Source: Micromonospora trifolii
Lineage (GTDB): Bacteria > Actinomycetota > Actinomycetes > Mycobacteriales > Micromonosporaceae
Reading direction: 5' to 3'
Length of the DNA: 64,000 bases
Assembly (NCBI RefSeq): GCF_022229005.1
Contig: NZ_JAKKFD010000002.1
Span: forward strand, 186,001 to 250,000
The notes below the pieces were generated by a model, which saw only the letters and a program-made list of their open reading frames with translations, did not search any database and had not been told where the DNA came from. A program made the translations under genes and the position numbers. Positions 55,255 to 63,836 of this stretch are shown here, in pieces. The first letter of the stretch is position 1, and each line of letters starts with the position of its first letter.

Positions 55255-56238
55255 TCACCGCGTCCGCCCGCCCGTTTCCGGCGCATCCACGCTGCGGATG
55301 ACGCGGTCGCCGAGCCGACGCAGATGGTCGACCAGCTCCACCGGCTCGTGGACCGTGAAGTCGCACCCGAGCAGCGTGAGCCGGAAGGCGAGCCAGTCGA
55401 CTGTGTCTTCCGGGCTGTGCCATCGGCACGACGCGTCGTCGAGCGGCTCCAGCTCTCCGGCGTGATCGCCCAGCCGGGCAGCCGCCTGCCCAGCCGGCAT
55501 CGCGAGCGTTGCCACCGCCCGGAACACCGGCGCCAGGCTGTGCAGCTGGTCGGTCACGAACGCGGACGCGTCATTGGTCGGTAGCGCGCGGGGCGCCACC
55601 CGTATCCCGGTTGTGGTGGCATGTTCGACGCGGTCGACGCGGAACGTGCGCCAGTCCTCGCGCTCGTTGTCGTAGCAGACGACGTACCAACGACGACCCA
55701 CCACGACGAGCCGGTGCGGTTCGACGAGCCGGTGGCTGACGCCGCCATCGCCGTCGCGGTAGTCGAAGCGGACCCGCTCACGGGCCGAGGCTGCTGCCGC
55801 GAGGACGATGAGCTGCGTCGGATCGACAAGCGACACCGCCGCCGCGGTCGACGACACGGTGGCCGCGGCGAGGGTGCCGACGTGGCGGCGCAGCCGCGGC
55901 GGCAGCACCTGCTGCAGTTTGGTGAGCGCCCGCACCGACGCCTCGGCGATGCCGGCGACCGGCTGCCGGGCAGCGGTGTGCAGGCCGACAGCGATCGCCA
56001 CCGCCTCCTCGTCATCGAGCAGCAGCGGTGGCATCGCCTTACCCGCGACCAGCCGGTAGCCGCCCAGTGCGCCCAGGCTGGCCTGGACCGGGTAGCCGAG
56101 CTCACGCAGTCGGTCGATGTCGCGGCGCACGGTCCGCGGGGTCACCGCGAGACGCTCGGCGAGTTCGCTGCCGGGCCATTCGCGGGGCGTCTGCAGAAGG
56201 GAGAGCAGTCGTAACAGGCGGGCCGGTGTGTCGCGCAT
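55255..56238 (-). CDS. WYL domain transcriptional regulator (HTH_11 + WYL)
   Basis: 327 aa. N-terminal DeoR/HTH_11 winged helix (ELAERLAVTPRTVRRDIDRLRELGYPVQASLGALGGYRL) and a WYL sensor domain (VVGRRWYVVCYDNEREDWRTFRVDRVE). Divergent from a VOC protein, a common pairing, with an inverted repeat GATCTAGG...CCTAGATC just upstream of its start. Confidence 0.9.
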   Translation of the reverse strand: MRDTPARLLRLLSLLQTPREWPGSELAERLAVTPRTVRRDIDRLRELGYPVQASLGALGGYRLVAGKAMPPLLLDDEEAVAIAVGLHTAARQPVAGIAEASVRALTKLQQVLPPRLRRHVGTLAAATVSSTAAAVSLVDPTQLIVLAAAASARERVRFDYRDGDGGVSHRLVEPHRLVVVGRRWYVVCYDNEREDWRTFRVDRVEHATTTGIRVAPRALPTNDASAFVTDQLHSLAPVFRAVATLAMPAGQAAARLGDHAGELEPLDDASCRWHSPEDTVDWLAFRLTLLGCDFTVHEPVELVDHLRRLGDRVIRSVDAPETGGRTR

Positions 56239-56256
56239 GCTCCCATGATGGGTCCA

Positions 56257-56283
56257 GATCTAGGACAGTTACCAGCCTAGATC
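56257..56283. promoter_or_regulatory. Inverted repeat GATCTAGG-N11-CCTAGATC, probable WYL operator
   Basis: Perfect 8-bp arms separated by 11 bp, between the WYL regulator and the VOC gene, 18 bp from the regulator's start. The best candidate for the regulator's own site. Confidence 0.6.
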
Positions 56284-56342
56284 GCGTCTAACGTCGCCCA
56301 TCTGAGTGCGCGGACGCCGCACCAGAATGAGGAGACGAACCG

Positions 56343-56816
56343 ATGAAGGTTGTTCCCGACGGCTACCACACCGTGACCCCCTGGATCATCTCGCCGGGGA
56401 GGACGGGCGCACTTATCGACTTCATCATCGGCGTCTTCGACGCCACCGAACTGGCCCGCATGGAGGCTGACGGGGTGATCGGCCACGCCGAGGTTCGTAT
56501 CGGGGACTCGGTCGTGATGATGTTCGACAAGCCCCAGTGGCCGGCCACACCCGCCTTCCTGCGTCTCTACGTCGCCGACGACGCCGAGGTGCTCCGCCGG
56601 GCCGTCGAACGCGGGGCGAGCGTCGTCACCGAGCCGACCGAACTCTTCTGGGGCGACCGGGTCAGCCGTTTCCGGGACCCGCTCGGCAACCTGTGGTGGA
56701 TCCACCAACGCGTGGCGGAGCCCACCGAGGAGGAGATGGGTCGACGGCTCAACGACCCCGAATTCACCAAGGCAATGGAGTACGTCCAGGGTGCGGACTT
56801 CTCGCCCCACCGCTGA
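56343..56816 (+). CDS. VOC family protein (PhnB/glyoxalase-like)
   Basis: 157 aa, ATG with GAGGAG upstream. VOC fold: VTPWIISPGRTGALIDFIIGVFDATELARM at the start and FWGDRVSRFRDPLGNLWWIHQ near the end, like PhnB-type proteins. Metal-binding and catalytic function unproven. Probably controlled by the divergent WYL regulator. Convergent with the following aldo/keto reductase. Confidence 0.88.
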   Translation: MKVVPDGYHTVTPWIISPGRTGALIDFIIGVFDATELARMEADGVIGHAEVRIGDSVVMMFDKPQWPATPAFLRLYVADDAEVLRRAVERGASVVTEPTELFWGDRVSRFRDPLGNLWWIHQRVAEPTEEEMGRRLNDPEFTKAMEYVQGADFSPHR

Positions 56817-56854
56817 CCGCGCTCGCGCCCCTCGATCACCCCGGGTTCGGGTCG

Positions 56855-57691
56855 TCAGAACTCCTCGTAAACCGCCGGGTCCTGGTCCGAGAGCCGCCCG
56901 TCCGGGCGGCCCAGCGCGGTGATGGCCTCGACCTGCGCGTCGGTGAGCTTGATGCCGAAGACGTCCAGGTTCTCGACCTGCCGCTGCGGGGAGGCGGCCT
57001 TGGGCAGCGGAATCACCTGACGGGCCACGTGCCAGGCGAGGATCGTCTGCGCCGGGCTGACGCCGTGCGCGGTCGCGATCTCCACGACGACGGGGTGCTC
57101 CTGCAGGTCGTTGCCATGCCCGAGCGGGCTCCAACCCTGCACCAGGATGCCGTGCTCCCGGTGATAGTCGAGCGCCTCCTGCTGCGGAAAGTATGGGTGC
57201 ACCTCGATCTGGTTGACCACCGGGGCAACCCCGGTCTCGGCCACCAGCCGCTCAATGTGCTCGGGCAGGAAGTTGGAGAGCCCGATGTGCCGAACCAGCC
57301 CGCGCTCACGCGCCTCGATCAGCGCCCGCCACGCCTGCACGTACAGGTCGACCTTCGGGTTCGGCCAGTGGATCAGGTACAGGTCGACCCGGTCCAGACC
57401 GGTGCGGAACACACTCTCCTCGATGGTGGTCAGCGCCTCGTCGTAGCGGTGGTGCCGCCCCGGCAGCTTCGAGGTGACGACAAGCTCGTCCCGCACGTCA
57501 CCCGCCGAACGGGCCGCCCGACCGACAGCGCCCTCGTTCTCGTAGTTCACCGCCGAGTCGATCAACCGGTAGCCCGCCCGGATCGCCTGACCGATCGCGT
57601 CGACACCCGCCGAGCCGTTCAGCCGGTACGTGCCGAGCCCGATCGCCGGCAGGGTGGTGCCGTCGGCTGCCGCAAGATGGGGAATCGCCAT
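56855..57691 (-). CDS. Aldo/keto reductase (AKR5, diketogluconate reductase-like)
   Basis: 278 aa. AKR motifs: LPAIGLGTYRLNG, YRLIDSAVNYENEGAVG (Asp and Tyr), LVVTSKLPG (Lys), YLIHWPNP (His), IPLPKAASPQRQVENLDVF (NADPH). Typical length of AKR5 reductases acting on keto sugars and small carbonyls. Single gene, divergent from nothing nearby. Confidence 0.92.
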   Translation of the reverse strand: MAIPHLAAADGTTLPAIGLGTYRLNGSAGVDAIGQAIRAGYRLIDSAVNYENEGAVGRAARSAGDVRDELVVTSKLPGRHHRYDEALTTIEESVFRTGLDRVDLYLIHWPNPKVDLYVQAWRALIEARERGLVRHIGLSNFLPEHIERLVAETGVAPVVNQIEVHPYFPQQEALDYHREHGILVQGWSPLGHGNDLQEHPVVVEIATAHGVSPAQTILAWHVARQVIPLPKAASPQRQVENLDVFGIKLTDAQVEAITALGRPDGRLSDQDPAVYEEF

Positions 57692-57764
57692 GGTTGATCC
57701 GCCTTTCGTCGACCGTGACTGGACCCTACCCGCATGGATTGGGCTGCCGAGACCAACCGGTCGA

Positions 57765-59675
57765 TCAGCTCAGGTCGGCGTCCGGTGCTGCCTCGTAGAC
57801 CGTCTCGACCGGCCGGATCACCTTGACCATCGAGGCGAGGTACTCCCGCGTCTCGGGATCGGTGGAGTAGATGATGGTGCCCTTCATCCCTCGGGTCAGC
57901 AGGACCTTGTAGGTGTTGCGGATCAGGAGATCCGCTTCCGCGTCGCTGACCGCCTTGCGGCTGCGGAACGCTGGATCCTTCGACTCCTCGCGTCGTGTCA
58001 CCAACCGGCCGTCCCGGGCGACCAGGTCCGGTCCGAGGATGACACCCGACCAGTCGTACTCGAAGCCCTGCGCCGTGTAGACGCAGCCCACCTGGCCGAA
58101 ACCGTTCGGGTCGGTGGCCCAGAACGCGCTGCCTGGTGCGTCGCCGACGCTGCGGTCGCTCTTGACGTTCCATGGCCGCGCCCACCCGTCGACCTGCACG
58201 TCCGGCACCAGGCTGTCATCCGGACGTGGATCGCTCCACGGCCAGCAGTACCCGGCTGACATCCTGGCGGTCACACCGGGCGCCTGCTTGCTGGCGATGA
58301 AGGCTTCCATCTCCTCTGGCGACTCGGCGAAACGTAGGTCGACCTTGCCGTCGCCGGTCCAGACCGTCGGTTCGCCGCCATCGAGGCCGAGCAGGTCAAC
58401 GACCCACCCCTCGTACGTTTCGCTGCCGCCGCAGCGGAACTGGCCGTGCAGGGACACGACCTCGACGTCAAGCTTGAGCTGCTTCGCGTACGACGAGATG
58501 ACGTCGACATTGCCCAACTCGCCCGGCTTCACCACCTGATGCTCGTCGAGCAGGAAGACGGGCACCCGTGCCGCGGCGATGAGTTCGTCGATCTGCGAAC
58601 GGGCCTCCGCCCGCCTAGCTTTCGGCGTGAACCGGTTGACAGAGGTCTCCCGGATGCGGTGCGCCTCGTCGCAGATCAGGACGTCCAGACCGTTGCGTTC
58701 GGCGGACATGAAACTGTTGAAGTAGCCAAACAGATTCTTCAACCGGGTCGAGCCCGTGCCGGCGTATTTACGCAAGGTCTGGGTGAACGACCGCGAGCCC
58801 GTGGCATGCATGACGGAGCGGTTCTGGCGCGCCAACTCGCCGAGCACCGACAGAGCGATCACGCTCTTGCCGCTGCCAGGTCCGCCCGAGACGACCACGA
58901 CCGACTTACGGTCCGCCGACCGGGCCTTCTCCACGGCGTGCAACACCAACTCGTACGCCACGCGCTGCTCATCCAGCAGCGTGAAGCGCGACCGATCCTT
59001 CAGCTCCTGGGCGGCGTAGCGCAGCAGGTGCCGGCTGGGCCGAACCGAGCTGGTGAGGAAACGATCAGCCGCACCAGCACCAGAGGCCGGGGCGAGGTGG
59101 GTGCGGAGGTAATCGAGGAACTGGCCCCGCCGCTGCCTGCTGAAAATCCGGCTCTGCTCGGTTGCCTGGCGATCGAACAGATCACGGATGTCGCGGTCGC
59201 TCGCGTTGTGCAGGTACGCCGCCCCACGGACCGGGTTCCGTTCTTCGGTGAGGATGCCGAGAAAGTCCGTCAGGTACTCGCAGTAGAGCTCGACCTGGAC
59301 GCCAGGGTGGAGCCGTGGGCCACGCGCGTGCTCCACCGCCACGAGGGTGTCAGAGCCCTCGTGGGACTCGGCGTGGGACCACTGCTTCAACTCGACGACG
59401 ATGTAGGAGTCGTGGGACGTCCGGGGGTCCACACCGGCAAGCACCACGTCCACCCGCTTGCTGGTCAGCGGCAACTGGTACTCGACAAGCATCTCCACCT
59501 GGCCCAGGCCTGCGTCGGCGAGATCCTGCCCCAGCACGGCGAGGCTGTGCGACCAGGAACGACGTTCCGCCGGGCTCACGTTGCGACCGATCTGCTCCAC
59601 GATCCGGTCTGCGAGCATGCTGGTATCACTCAGGCGCAGCAGACCATCGGCAGACGTACGGAACGCTGACAACAC
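57765..59675 (-). CDS. PD-(D/E)XK nuclease-like domain fused to DUF2075 SF1-type helicase
   Basis: 636 aa. N-terminal ~190 residues look like a PD-(D/E)XK nuclease: VDVVLAG (Asp76) and YIVVELKQW (Glu95, Lys97). Then a DUF2075 helicase core: Walker A GGPGSGKS (264-271), DEAH box LICDEAHR (336-339), GQFRCGGSETYEGWV, and motif VI-like KVLLTRGMKGT. Family members resemble Schlafen-type helicases and are common in defence islands. No partner within 70 bp on the same strand except the MazG-like gene upstream. Probably acts on nucleic acid; target unknown. Confidence 0.8.
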   Translation of the reverse strand: MLSAFRTSADGLLRLSDTSMLADRIVEQIGRNVSPAERRSWSHSLAVLGQDLADAGLGQVEMLVEYQLPLTSKRVDVVLAGVDPRTSHDSYIVVELKQWSHAESHEGSDTLVAVEHARGPRLHPGVQVELYCEYLTDFLGILTEERNPVRGAAYLHNASDRDIRDLFDRQATEQSRIFSRQRRGQFLDYLRTHLAPASGAGAADRFLTSSVRPSRHLLRYAAQELKDRSRFTLLDEQRVAYELVLHAVEKARSADRKSVVVVSGGPGSGKSVIALSVLGELARQNRSVMHATGSRSFTQTLRKYAGTGSTRLKNLFGYFNSFMSAERNGLDVLICDEAHRIRETSVNRFTPKARRAEARSQIDELIAAARVPVFLLDEHQVVKPGELGNVDVISSYAKQLKLDVEVVSLHGQFRCGGSETYEGWVVDLLGLDGGEPTVWTGDGKVDLRFAESPEEMEAFIASKQAPGVTARMSAGYCWPWSDPRPDDSLVPDVQVDGWARPWNVKSDRSVGDAPGSAFWATDPNGFGQVGCVYTAQGFEYDWSGVILGPDLVARDGRLVTRREESKDPAFRSRKAVSDAEADLLIRNTYKVLLTRGMKGTIIYSTDPETREYLASMVKVIRPVETVYEAAPDADLS

Positions 59676-59812
59676 TTGCCCCCGGGCAGCACGAAGTGAT
59701 CGTGCGCATGGGGGGCATGTCCGGCAGCCGCCGGAAGCCCGTCGTGACGCGCTTCTACGTGATCGACTGTAGCGAAGAGATCAACTGAGCGCCATGATGA
59801 CGCTGCCCGCGG

Positions 59813-60148
59813 CTACCGCTTCGCCGCCGACCCGCGAGCCTTATCCACCGGGTAGCGGCGAGCCGAATCCTCAAGCTTGGTCAGAGCCGCCTCCACCAGA
59901 TCGACGCCGAGCACGTCGGCGAGCCGAGTCAGATAGATCATGACGTCGCCGATCTCGGCCCTCACCCGACTACCCGCGTCCGGGTCAACCATGACCGTCG
60001 CAGACTGCTCCGGCGTCAGCCACTGGAACTCGGCAATCAGCTCACCGACTTCGCCAGCGAGCGCCATGGCGAGGTTCTTGGGCGTGTGGAACTGTTGCCA
60101 GTCCCGTTCCTCCGCGAATGCCCGTACGCGGCCTGTCAGGTCGTCCAT
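59813..60148 (-). CDS. MazG-like dNTP pyrophosphohydrolase (dCTPase type)
   Basis: 111 aa from ATG 60148; ATG at 60160 is an alternative. All-alpha NTP pyrophosphatase with metal ligands in GEVGELIAEFQW (Glu33, Glu36, Glu40) and AEIGDVMIYLTRLADVLGVDL (Glu65, Asp68), the pattern of DCTPP1/RS21-C6-like enzymes that cleave dCTP and modified nucleotides. Could remove damaged dNTPs or deplete nucleotides. Same strand as the DUF2075 gene, 137 bp apart. Confidence 0.85.
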   Translation of the reverse strand: MDDLTGRVRAFAEERDWQQFHTPKNLAMALAGEVGELIAEFQWLTPEQSATVMVDPDAGSRVRAEIGDVMIYLTRLADVLGVDLVEAALTKLEDSARRYPVDKARGSAAKR

Positions 60149-60323
60149 GGCGTGGAGCATCGCAGACCCACGCCCAGCCGGGCACTGAGGAATTCCGTGC
60201 AACGGGTGACCACTGACCGTTGGCGTGTGGGTTTGGCTACGGTGTCGGCTTCCGGGGTGTCGGGCTGGTGCCAGCCGGTGCAGGCGAAGGCGTGCCCCCG
60301 CTGGACGGCAGGTAGGAGGGGCA

Positions 60324-60758
60324 GTGGAGATGGTCGAGCAGCTTGTTTCCCGGACGGATGCGGCCTACCAGCGGTTTCGGGCCGACCTGGGCGGTCTTGG
60401 CAGAGTCGACCTCGCTGTTGTTGCCCCCGTGTTCGAGGTGTGGCTGCGTTCCGGTTTCGCACTTCCCCCCGGCCCGCAGCCAGACCTGCCGCCAACCGCC
60501 GACGTCTATGTCGACAAGGTTCCGGTCGATGCAGTTCAGCTGCTGGCACGGGCCAGGAAGCTGCTGGGTGTGGATTGGAGGTTCCGCGATCTGAGGAGCC
60601 TGCTCGCCGTCCAGCCGTTCCTGGCGATGAGGTCAGCGCGTCTGTACGCGCTGCGCCGCGACCTGGAAGACGCCCCCGAGCTGCGGCCGCACCTGCTCTA
60701 CGCCACCGACCACGGCCTGGAAGCGGTATGGCCGACCGGCAGCCCAGGATACCGGTGA
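60324..60758 (+). CDS. Conserved-looking hypothetical protein
   Basis: 144 aa from GTG 60324 (GGTAGGAGGGGC just upstream; ATG 60330 is the alternative). Mostly helical and soluble: MVEQLVSRTDAAYQRFRADLG..., LARARKLLGVDWRFRDLRSLLAVQP, LYALRRDLEDAPELRPHLLYATDHGLEAVW. I recognise no family. Divergent from the MazG-like gene. Confidence 0.55.
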   Translation: MEMVEQLVSRTDAAYQRFRADLGGLGRVDLAVVAPVFEVWLRSGFALPPGPQPDLPPTADVYVDKVPVDAVQLLARARKLLGVDWRFRDLRSLLAVQPFLAMRSARLYALRRDLEDAPELRPHLLYATDHGLEAVWPTGSPGYR

Positions 60759-60926
60759 CGTGGCACGGGATCAGCTGCGACGATCGACGCACCGCACGAG
60801 ATCGGAACTCGGACTGTTCGCAGAATCTGGAGTGTCGATCCCGTGCGGATGCGCCAGCTCGATGCGGAAATATTGAACGATGAAAGGAATCGCCGTACGG
60901 AATGAATTGCTAGAGACAGCCGCCGG

Positions 60927-61430
60927 TCACAACGAAACGATGACCGGCTGGACCTGGACGTTCTTGGTCAGCTGCTGCGGCGAGGGGATCGGTGTGCTGA
61001 TGTTGACAGACGTGTTGTAGCCGTAGATGACGACCCCGTCGAGGTGGTTCGCGCCCGGCCAATTTGACTCCAGGCGGACCGCCATCTGAGTAGGGAAGTT
61101 GGTCACCTCTTCGGCACACGACCGGATCAGGACGACGCTCGGGGTGGCGGTCAGGTGAGTGGCCAGCATTCTGGCCAGCTTCTTGTAGGTCCAGCCCCAG
61201 TCCTTGGCGCCGGCCTCGGCGTCACCGATCTCCTCGTCGTTGCCGTGCGCGCGGATGCACAGCGGCTCGCCCGCCTGCACCCCGGCCAGGTAGGTGGCCA
61301 ACTGCCGATCCGCCTCGGCCTGGGTCAGGCCGGCATCGATGGGCAGGAGGGCACCCCAGGCAGCCGCTCCCGAATCGGGCCCTGCAGATTGGCCTCGGGT
61401 ATTCGGATCCTGCGTCGCCACGATGAACAT
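60927..61430 (-). CDS. Small caspase-fold-like (C80/CHAT-like) putative cysteine protease
   Basis: 167 aa, no signal or membrane segment. A hydrophobic strand ends in LCIRAHGND (His62), and after a helix (WTYKKLARMLATHL) a second strand ends in SVVLIRSCAEEVT (Cys105), then GVVIYGYNTSVNI. This strand-HG, strand-SC order is the dyad layout of caspase/CHAT/C80 toxin self-cleaving domains. It stands alone without effector domains. Assignment rests on motif reading only; could be a non-protease with the same fold. Confidence 0.5.
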   Translation of the reverse strand: MFIVATQDPNTRGQSAGPDSGAAAWGALLPIDAGLTQAEADRQLATYLAGVQAGEPLCIRAHGNDEEIGDAEAGAKDWGWTYKKLARMLATHLTATPSVVLIRSCAEEVTNFPTQMAVRLESNWPGANHLDGVVIYGYNTSVNISTPIPSPQQLTKNVQVQPVIVSL

Positions 61431-61590
61431 GACATTCTCCTTCGGGGTAGCCGCGTGTTTCAGAAGAACCGCCGAAGGCAGATTAGCGCGGTCGTCGAAG
61501 AATGGTCCTGTCAGCTATCCGGCTCGAATCGACTCTGTCGTTGGTCAGACAATTGTTGAGGGCTGTCAAAGACGCCGGTCTTGCTTGGCA

Positions 61591-61825
61591 TCAGTACTCG
61601 ACGTGCAACTCCCGGATGCGCAATTGGCATGCGGTCGATGTCGGCTGACACCGCGCCGACCACATGGGTCGAACCCCCGTGGAATTCTTCGAGTCGCGGA
61701 CGGCGACGACCTCGGTGAGGTTCGTGGCGACCTCGACGCAGTAGGTGATCGAGCTGTGCGGTCATGACCGTCGGCCCACCGACGCCACGGCGGAGAACCG
61801 CCTCGGACAGCACGGAATCCAGCCT
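61591..61825 (-). pseudogene. Relic of an HTH-DUF5753 regulator joined to a DUF397 protein
   Basis: On the - strand near 61820-61740 the frame reads LDSVLSEAVLRRGVGGPTVMTAQLDHLL, the DUF5753 core. In another frame from ~61755 it reads TYCVEVATNLTEVVAVRDSKNSTG, the DUF397 core, ending at the stop at 61591. HTH, the rest of DUF5753 and the DUF397 ends are missing. These two families are normally adjacent genes in actinobacteria. A deletion has fused and inactivated them. The rest of 61431-62231 holds no credible gene. Confidence 0.6.
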
Positions 61826-62231
61826 GGGAGTAGACGGACATAGCCGCTCGTACGACCATCCTCAGATGGCGGCGGCGGGGCCGGCGCTGCCCGCTCCGAG
61901 ACGGCCACGACGGCGCCTGCGCCCCGCGGCCATGGAGGTCAAGAACCACTCGGGAGTCGAGGGGCCGAGCACCGCACCCGAGGAATGCGAGTCGGTGTCC
62001 GATTGTGGACAACTGCCGGAATCGACGGCGCTGGTTGAACTTTCGACGCGAAACACGTCGTCATCGGCGTCGCATAGTCCTTAGTGGAACAAATATCAGG
62101 CGTACGGCCAGTCGGTGGGCAGCCTTCGCCTGATTGTGTTGCTCGACTGACGGTCGCACCGTAACGGGCGGGCCCAACGTGATCGCGGCAAGCGAGACGA
62201 GTGGTGGGTTGTCCGACGGGAGAGGGAGCGG

Positions 62232-63836
62232 ATGCAGCCGGGACGGTTGTGGGTGGAGCTGTGGCAGTTGCTCGCGGTGACGCCAGGTCAGAACAAACGG
62301 CAACTGCTCGCCGGGCTGCATCGCCTCGGACGGACTGAGCTGACCACGACGGATGTCAACCGGACGCTGTACGCCAGTCCGGCAACCTTCGATCATGACG
62401 ATGCCACGCCACCGCGTTGGCGACTGACTGCGGCAGCGGTAGGGAGCGGCGCGGCAATTCCTCCTCTGGCACCGCGGGCCCTACCCAGGTGTTACGTCGG
62501 GAAGGATCCGCGAGCCTGGCAGACCGAGGCGTTCGATGCGTGGGTGAGCAATGGCCGCCGAGGCGTGGTGGAGGCTGTCACCGGCACCGGCAAGACCACC
62601 GTGGGCGTACTGGCGGCCGCGGCGGCGCTGGATGCCGGCGAGAAGGTGCTGGTGCTCGTCCCCGGGCGTGAACTGCTAGACCAGTGGTACGAGGTCTTAC
62701 GGAGCAGTCTTCACGGTGCCCGCGTGGGTCGGCAGGGGGACGGCCATGCCGACGAACTCACCGATCACTCGGTCGTGATCGCCATCGTCAACTCCGCGGC
62801 GAAATACGAGATGCTGCCGCCGGGTACCCCGGGCCTGCTGGTCGCCGACGAGGTACACCGGTATGGGGCGCGGTACTTCGCCCAGGCTCTCGAGCCGGCT
62901 TTCGGCGCTCGGCTCGGCTTGACCGCGACGTACGAGCGTGATGACAACGGATTGTCCGAGCACCTCACGCCGTACTTCGGCGACGTGGTGGCGGGCTGCA
63001 CCTACGACCGCGGCCTTGCCGACGAGATCCTGGCGCCGTTCCGTATCGCCTTCGTGAAAGTTGACTTCACCACCGACGAGCAGGAGGCCCATGACGAGCA
63101 CGACAGGCGGGTGCGGACCTTCCGGCGTCGCCTGATCCTCGACCACGGCTGCCCGGCGGAGCCGTTTGGTGAGTTCATGGCGTCCGTCAACCACCTTCGT
63201 GAGGGCGGTAGCGGCAACTCGCGTGCGGCCTGGGACGCACGCGGCTACCTGGATGCCTTCAGCAAACGTCGTCAGGTGCTGGCCGACTGTTGGAACAAGC
63301 ATGAAGCACTTGCCATGTTGGTGCCGGTGTTGGCCGAGGCGGAGCGCGGTTTGGTGTTCGGCGAGACCAAGAGCAGCGCGGTACGCGCGGCGGGCATCCT
63401 GCGGGCGAACGGTGTGCGGGCGATGGAACTCACCAGCGGCATGGATTCCTTGACACGCAAGCAGCGCTTGGCGGCGTTCAAGGACGGGCAGATTCAGGTG
63501 TTGAGCGCTCCGAAAATCCTGGACGAGGGAATCGACCTCCCGCAGGCGGACGTCGGCGTCATGATGGCCGGCAGCCGAAGTAAGCGCCAGATGATTCAGC
63601 GCATGGGTCGGGTTATCCGCCCCAAGGTGGACCGGCGCCCGGCGACATTCGTCATCCTGTACGTCAAAGGCACAGCCGAGGATCCGGAGGCCGGCGCTCA
63701 CGAAGGCTTTCTTGAGCAGGTCAGCGATGTGGCTCAGGACACCGAATGGTTCGACAGCTCAGCCGACGGGACGGACCTGTTCGCCTGGCACCTCTGGGGC
63801 AAATTGTCGACCCACACCGCCGGCTCCCGGCTCTGA
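62232..63836 (+). CDS. SF2 DEAD/DEAH-box helicase with N-terminal helical domain
   Basis: 534 aa, ATG preceded by GGGAGAGGGAG. N-terminal ~70 residues resemble a winged helix (LWVELWQLLAVTPGQNKRQLLAGLHRL). Then an SF2 core: Walker A AVTGTGKTT (117-122), DEVH box VADEVHRY (206-209), LTATYERDD, and motif VI QRMGRVIR (456-463). Resembles XPB/RadD-like and restriction-associated helicases. No nuclease domain visible, and the next gene lies beyond the window. The 164 bp to the right edge show no gene. Confidence 0.85.
   Translation: MQPGRLWVELWQLLAVTPGQNKRQLLAGLHRLGRTELTTTDVNRTLYASPATFDHDDATPPRWRLTAAAVGSGAAIPPLAPRALPRCYVGKDPRAWQTEAFDAWVSNGRRGVVEAVTGTGKTTVGVLAAAAALDAGEKVLVLVPGRELLDQWYEVLRSSLHGARVGRQGDGHADELTDHSVVIAIVNSAAKYEMLPPGTPGLLVADEVHRYGARYFAQALEPAFGARLGLTATYERDDNGLSEHLTPYFGDVVAGCTYDRGLADEILAPFRIAFVKVDFTTDEQEAHDEHDRRVRTFRRRLILDHGCPAEPFGEFMASVNHLREGGSGNSRAAWDARGYLDAFSKRRQVLADCWNKHEALAMLVPVLAEAERGLVFGETKSSAVRAAGILRANGVRAMELTSGMDSLTRKQRLAAFKDGQIQVLSAPKILDEGIDLPQADVGVMMAGSRSKRQMIQRMGRVIRPKVDRRPATFVILYVKGTAEDPEAGAHEGFLEQVSDVAQDTEWFDSSADGTDLFAWHLWGKLSTHTAGSRL

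Noticed and set aside
59708..59788. 26-codon + strand ORF (MGGMSGSRRKPVVTRFYVIDCSEEIN)
   Set aside because: The ending FYVIDCS faintly resembles a VWA start, but there is no ribosome site, no continuation and no way to support a function.
61764..62084. Short + strand open frame between the caspase-like and helicase genes
   Set aside because: Ser/Pro/Arg-rich without motifs or ribosome site; part of this stretch is better explained as a DUF5753/DUF397 relic on the other strand.
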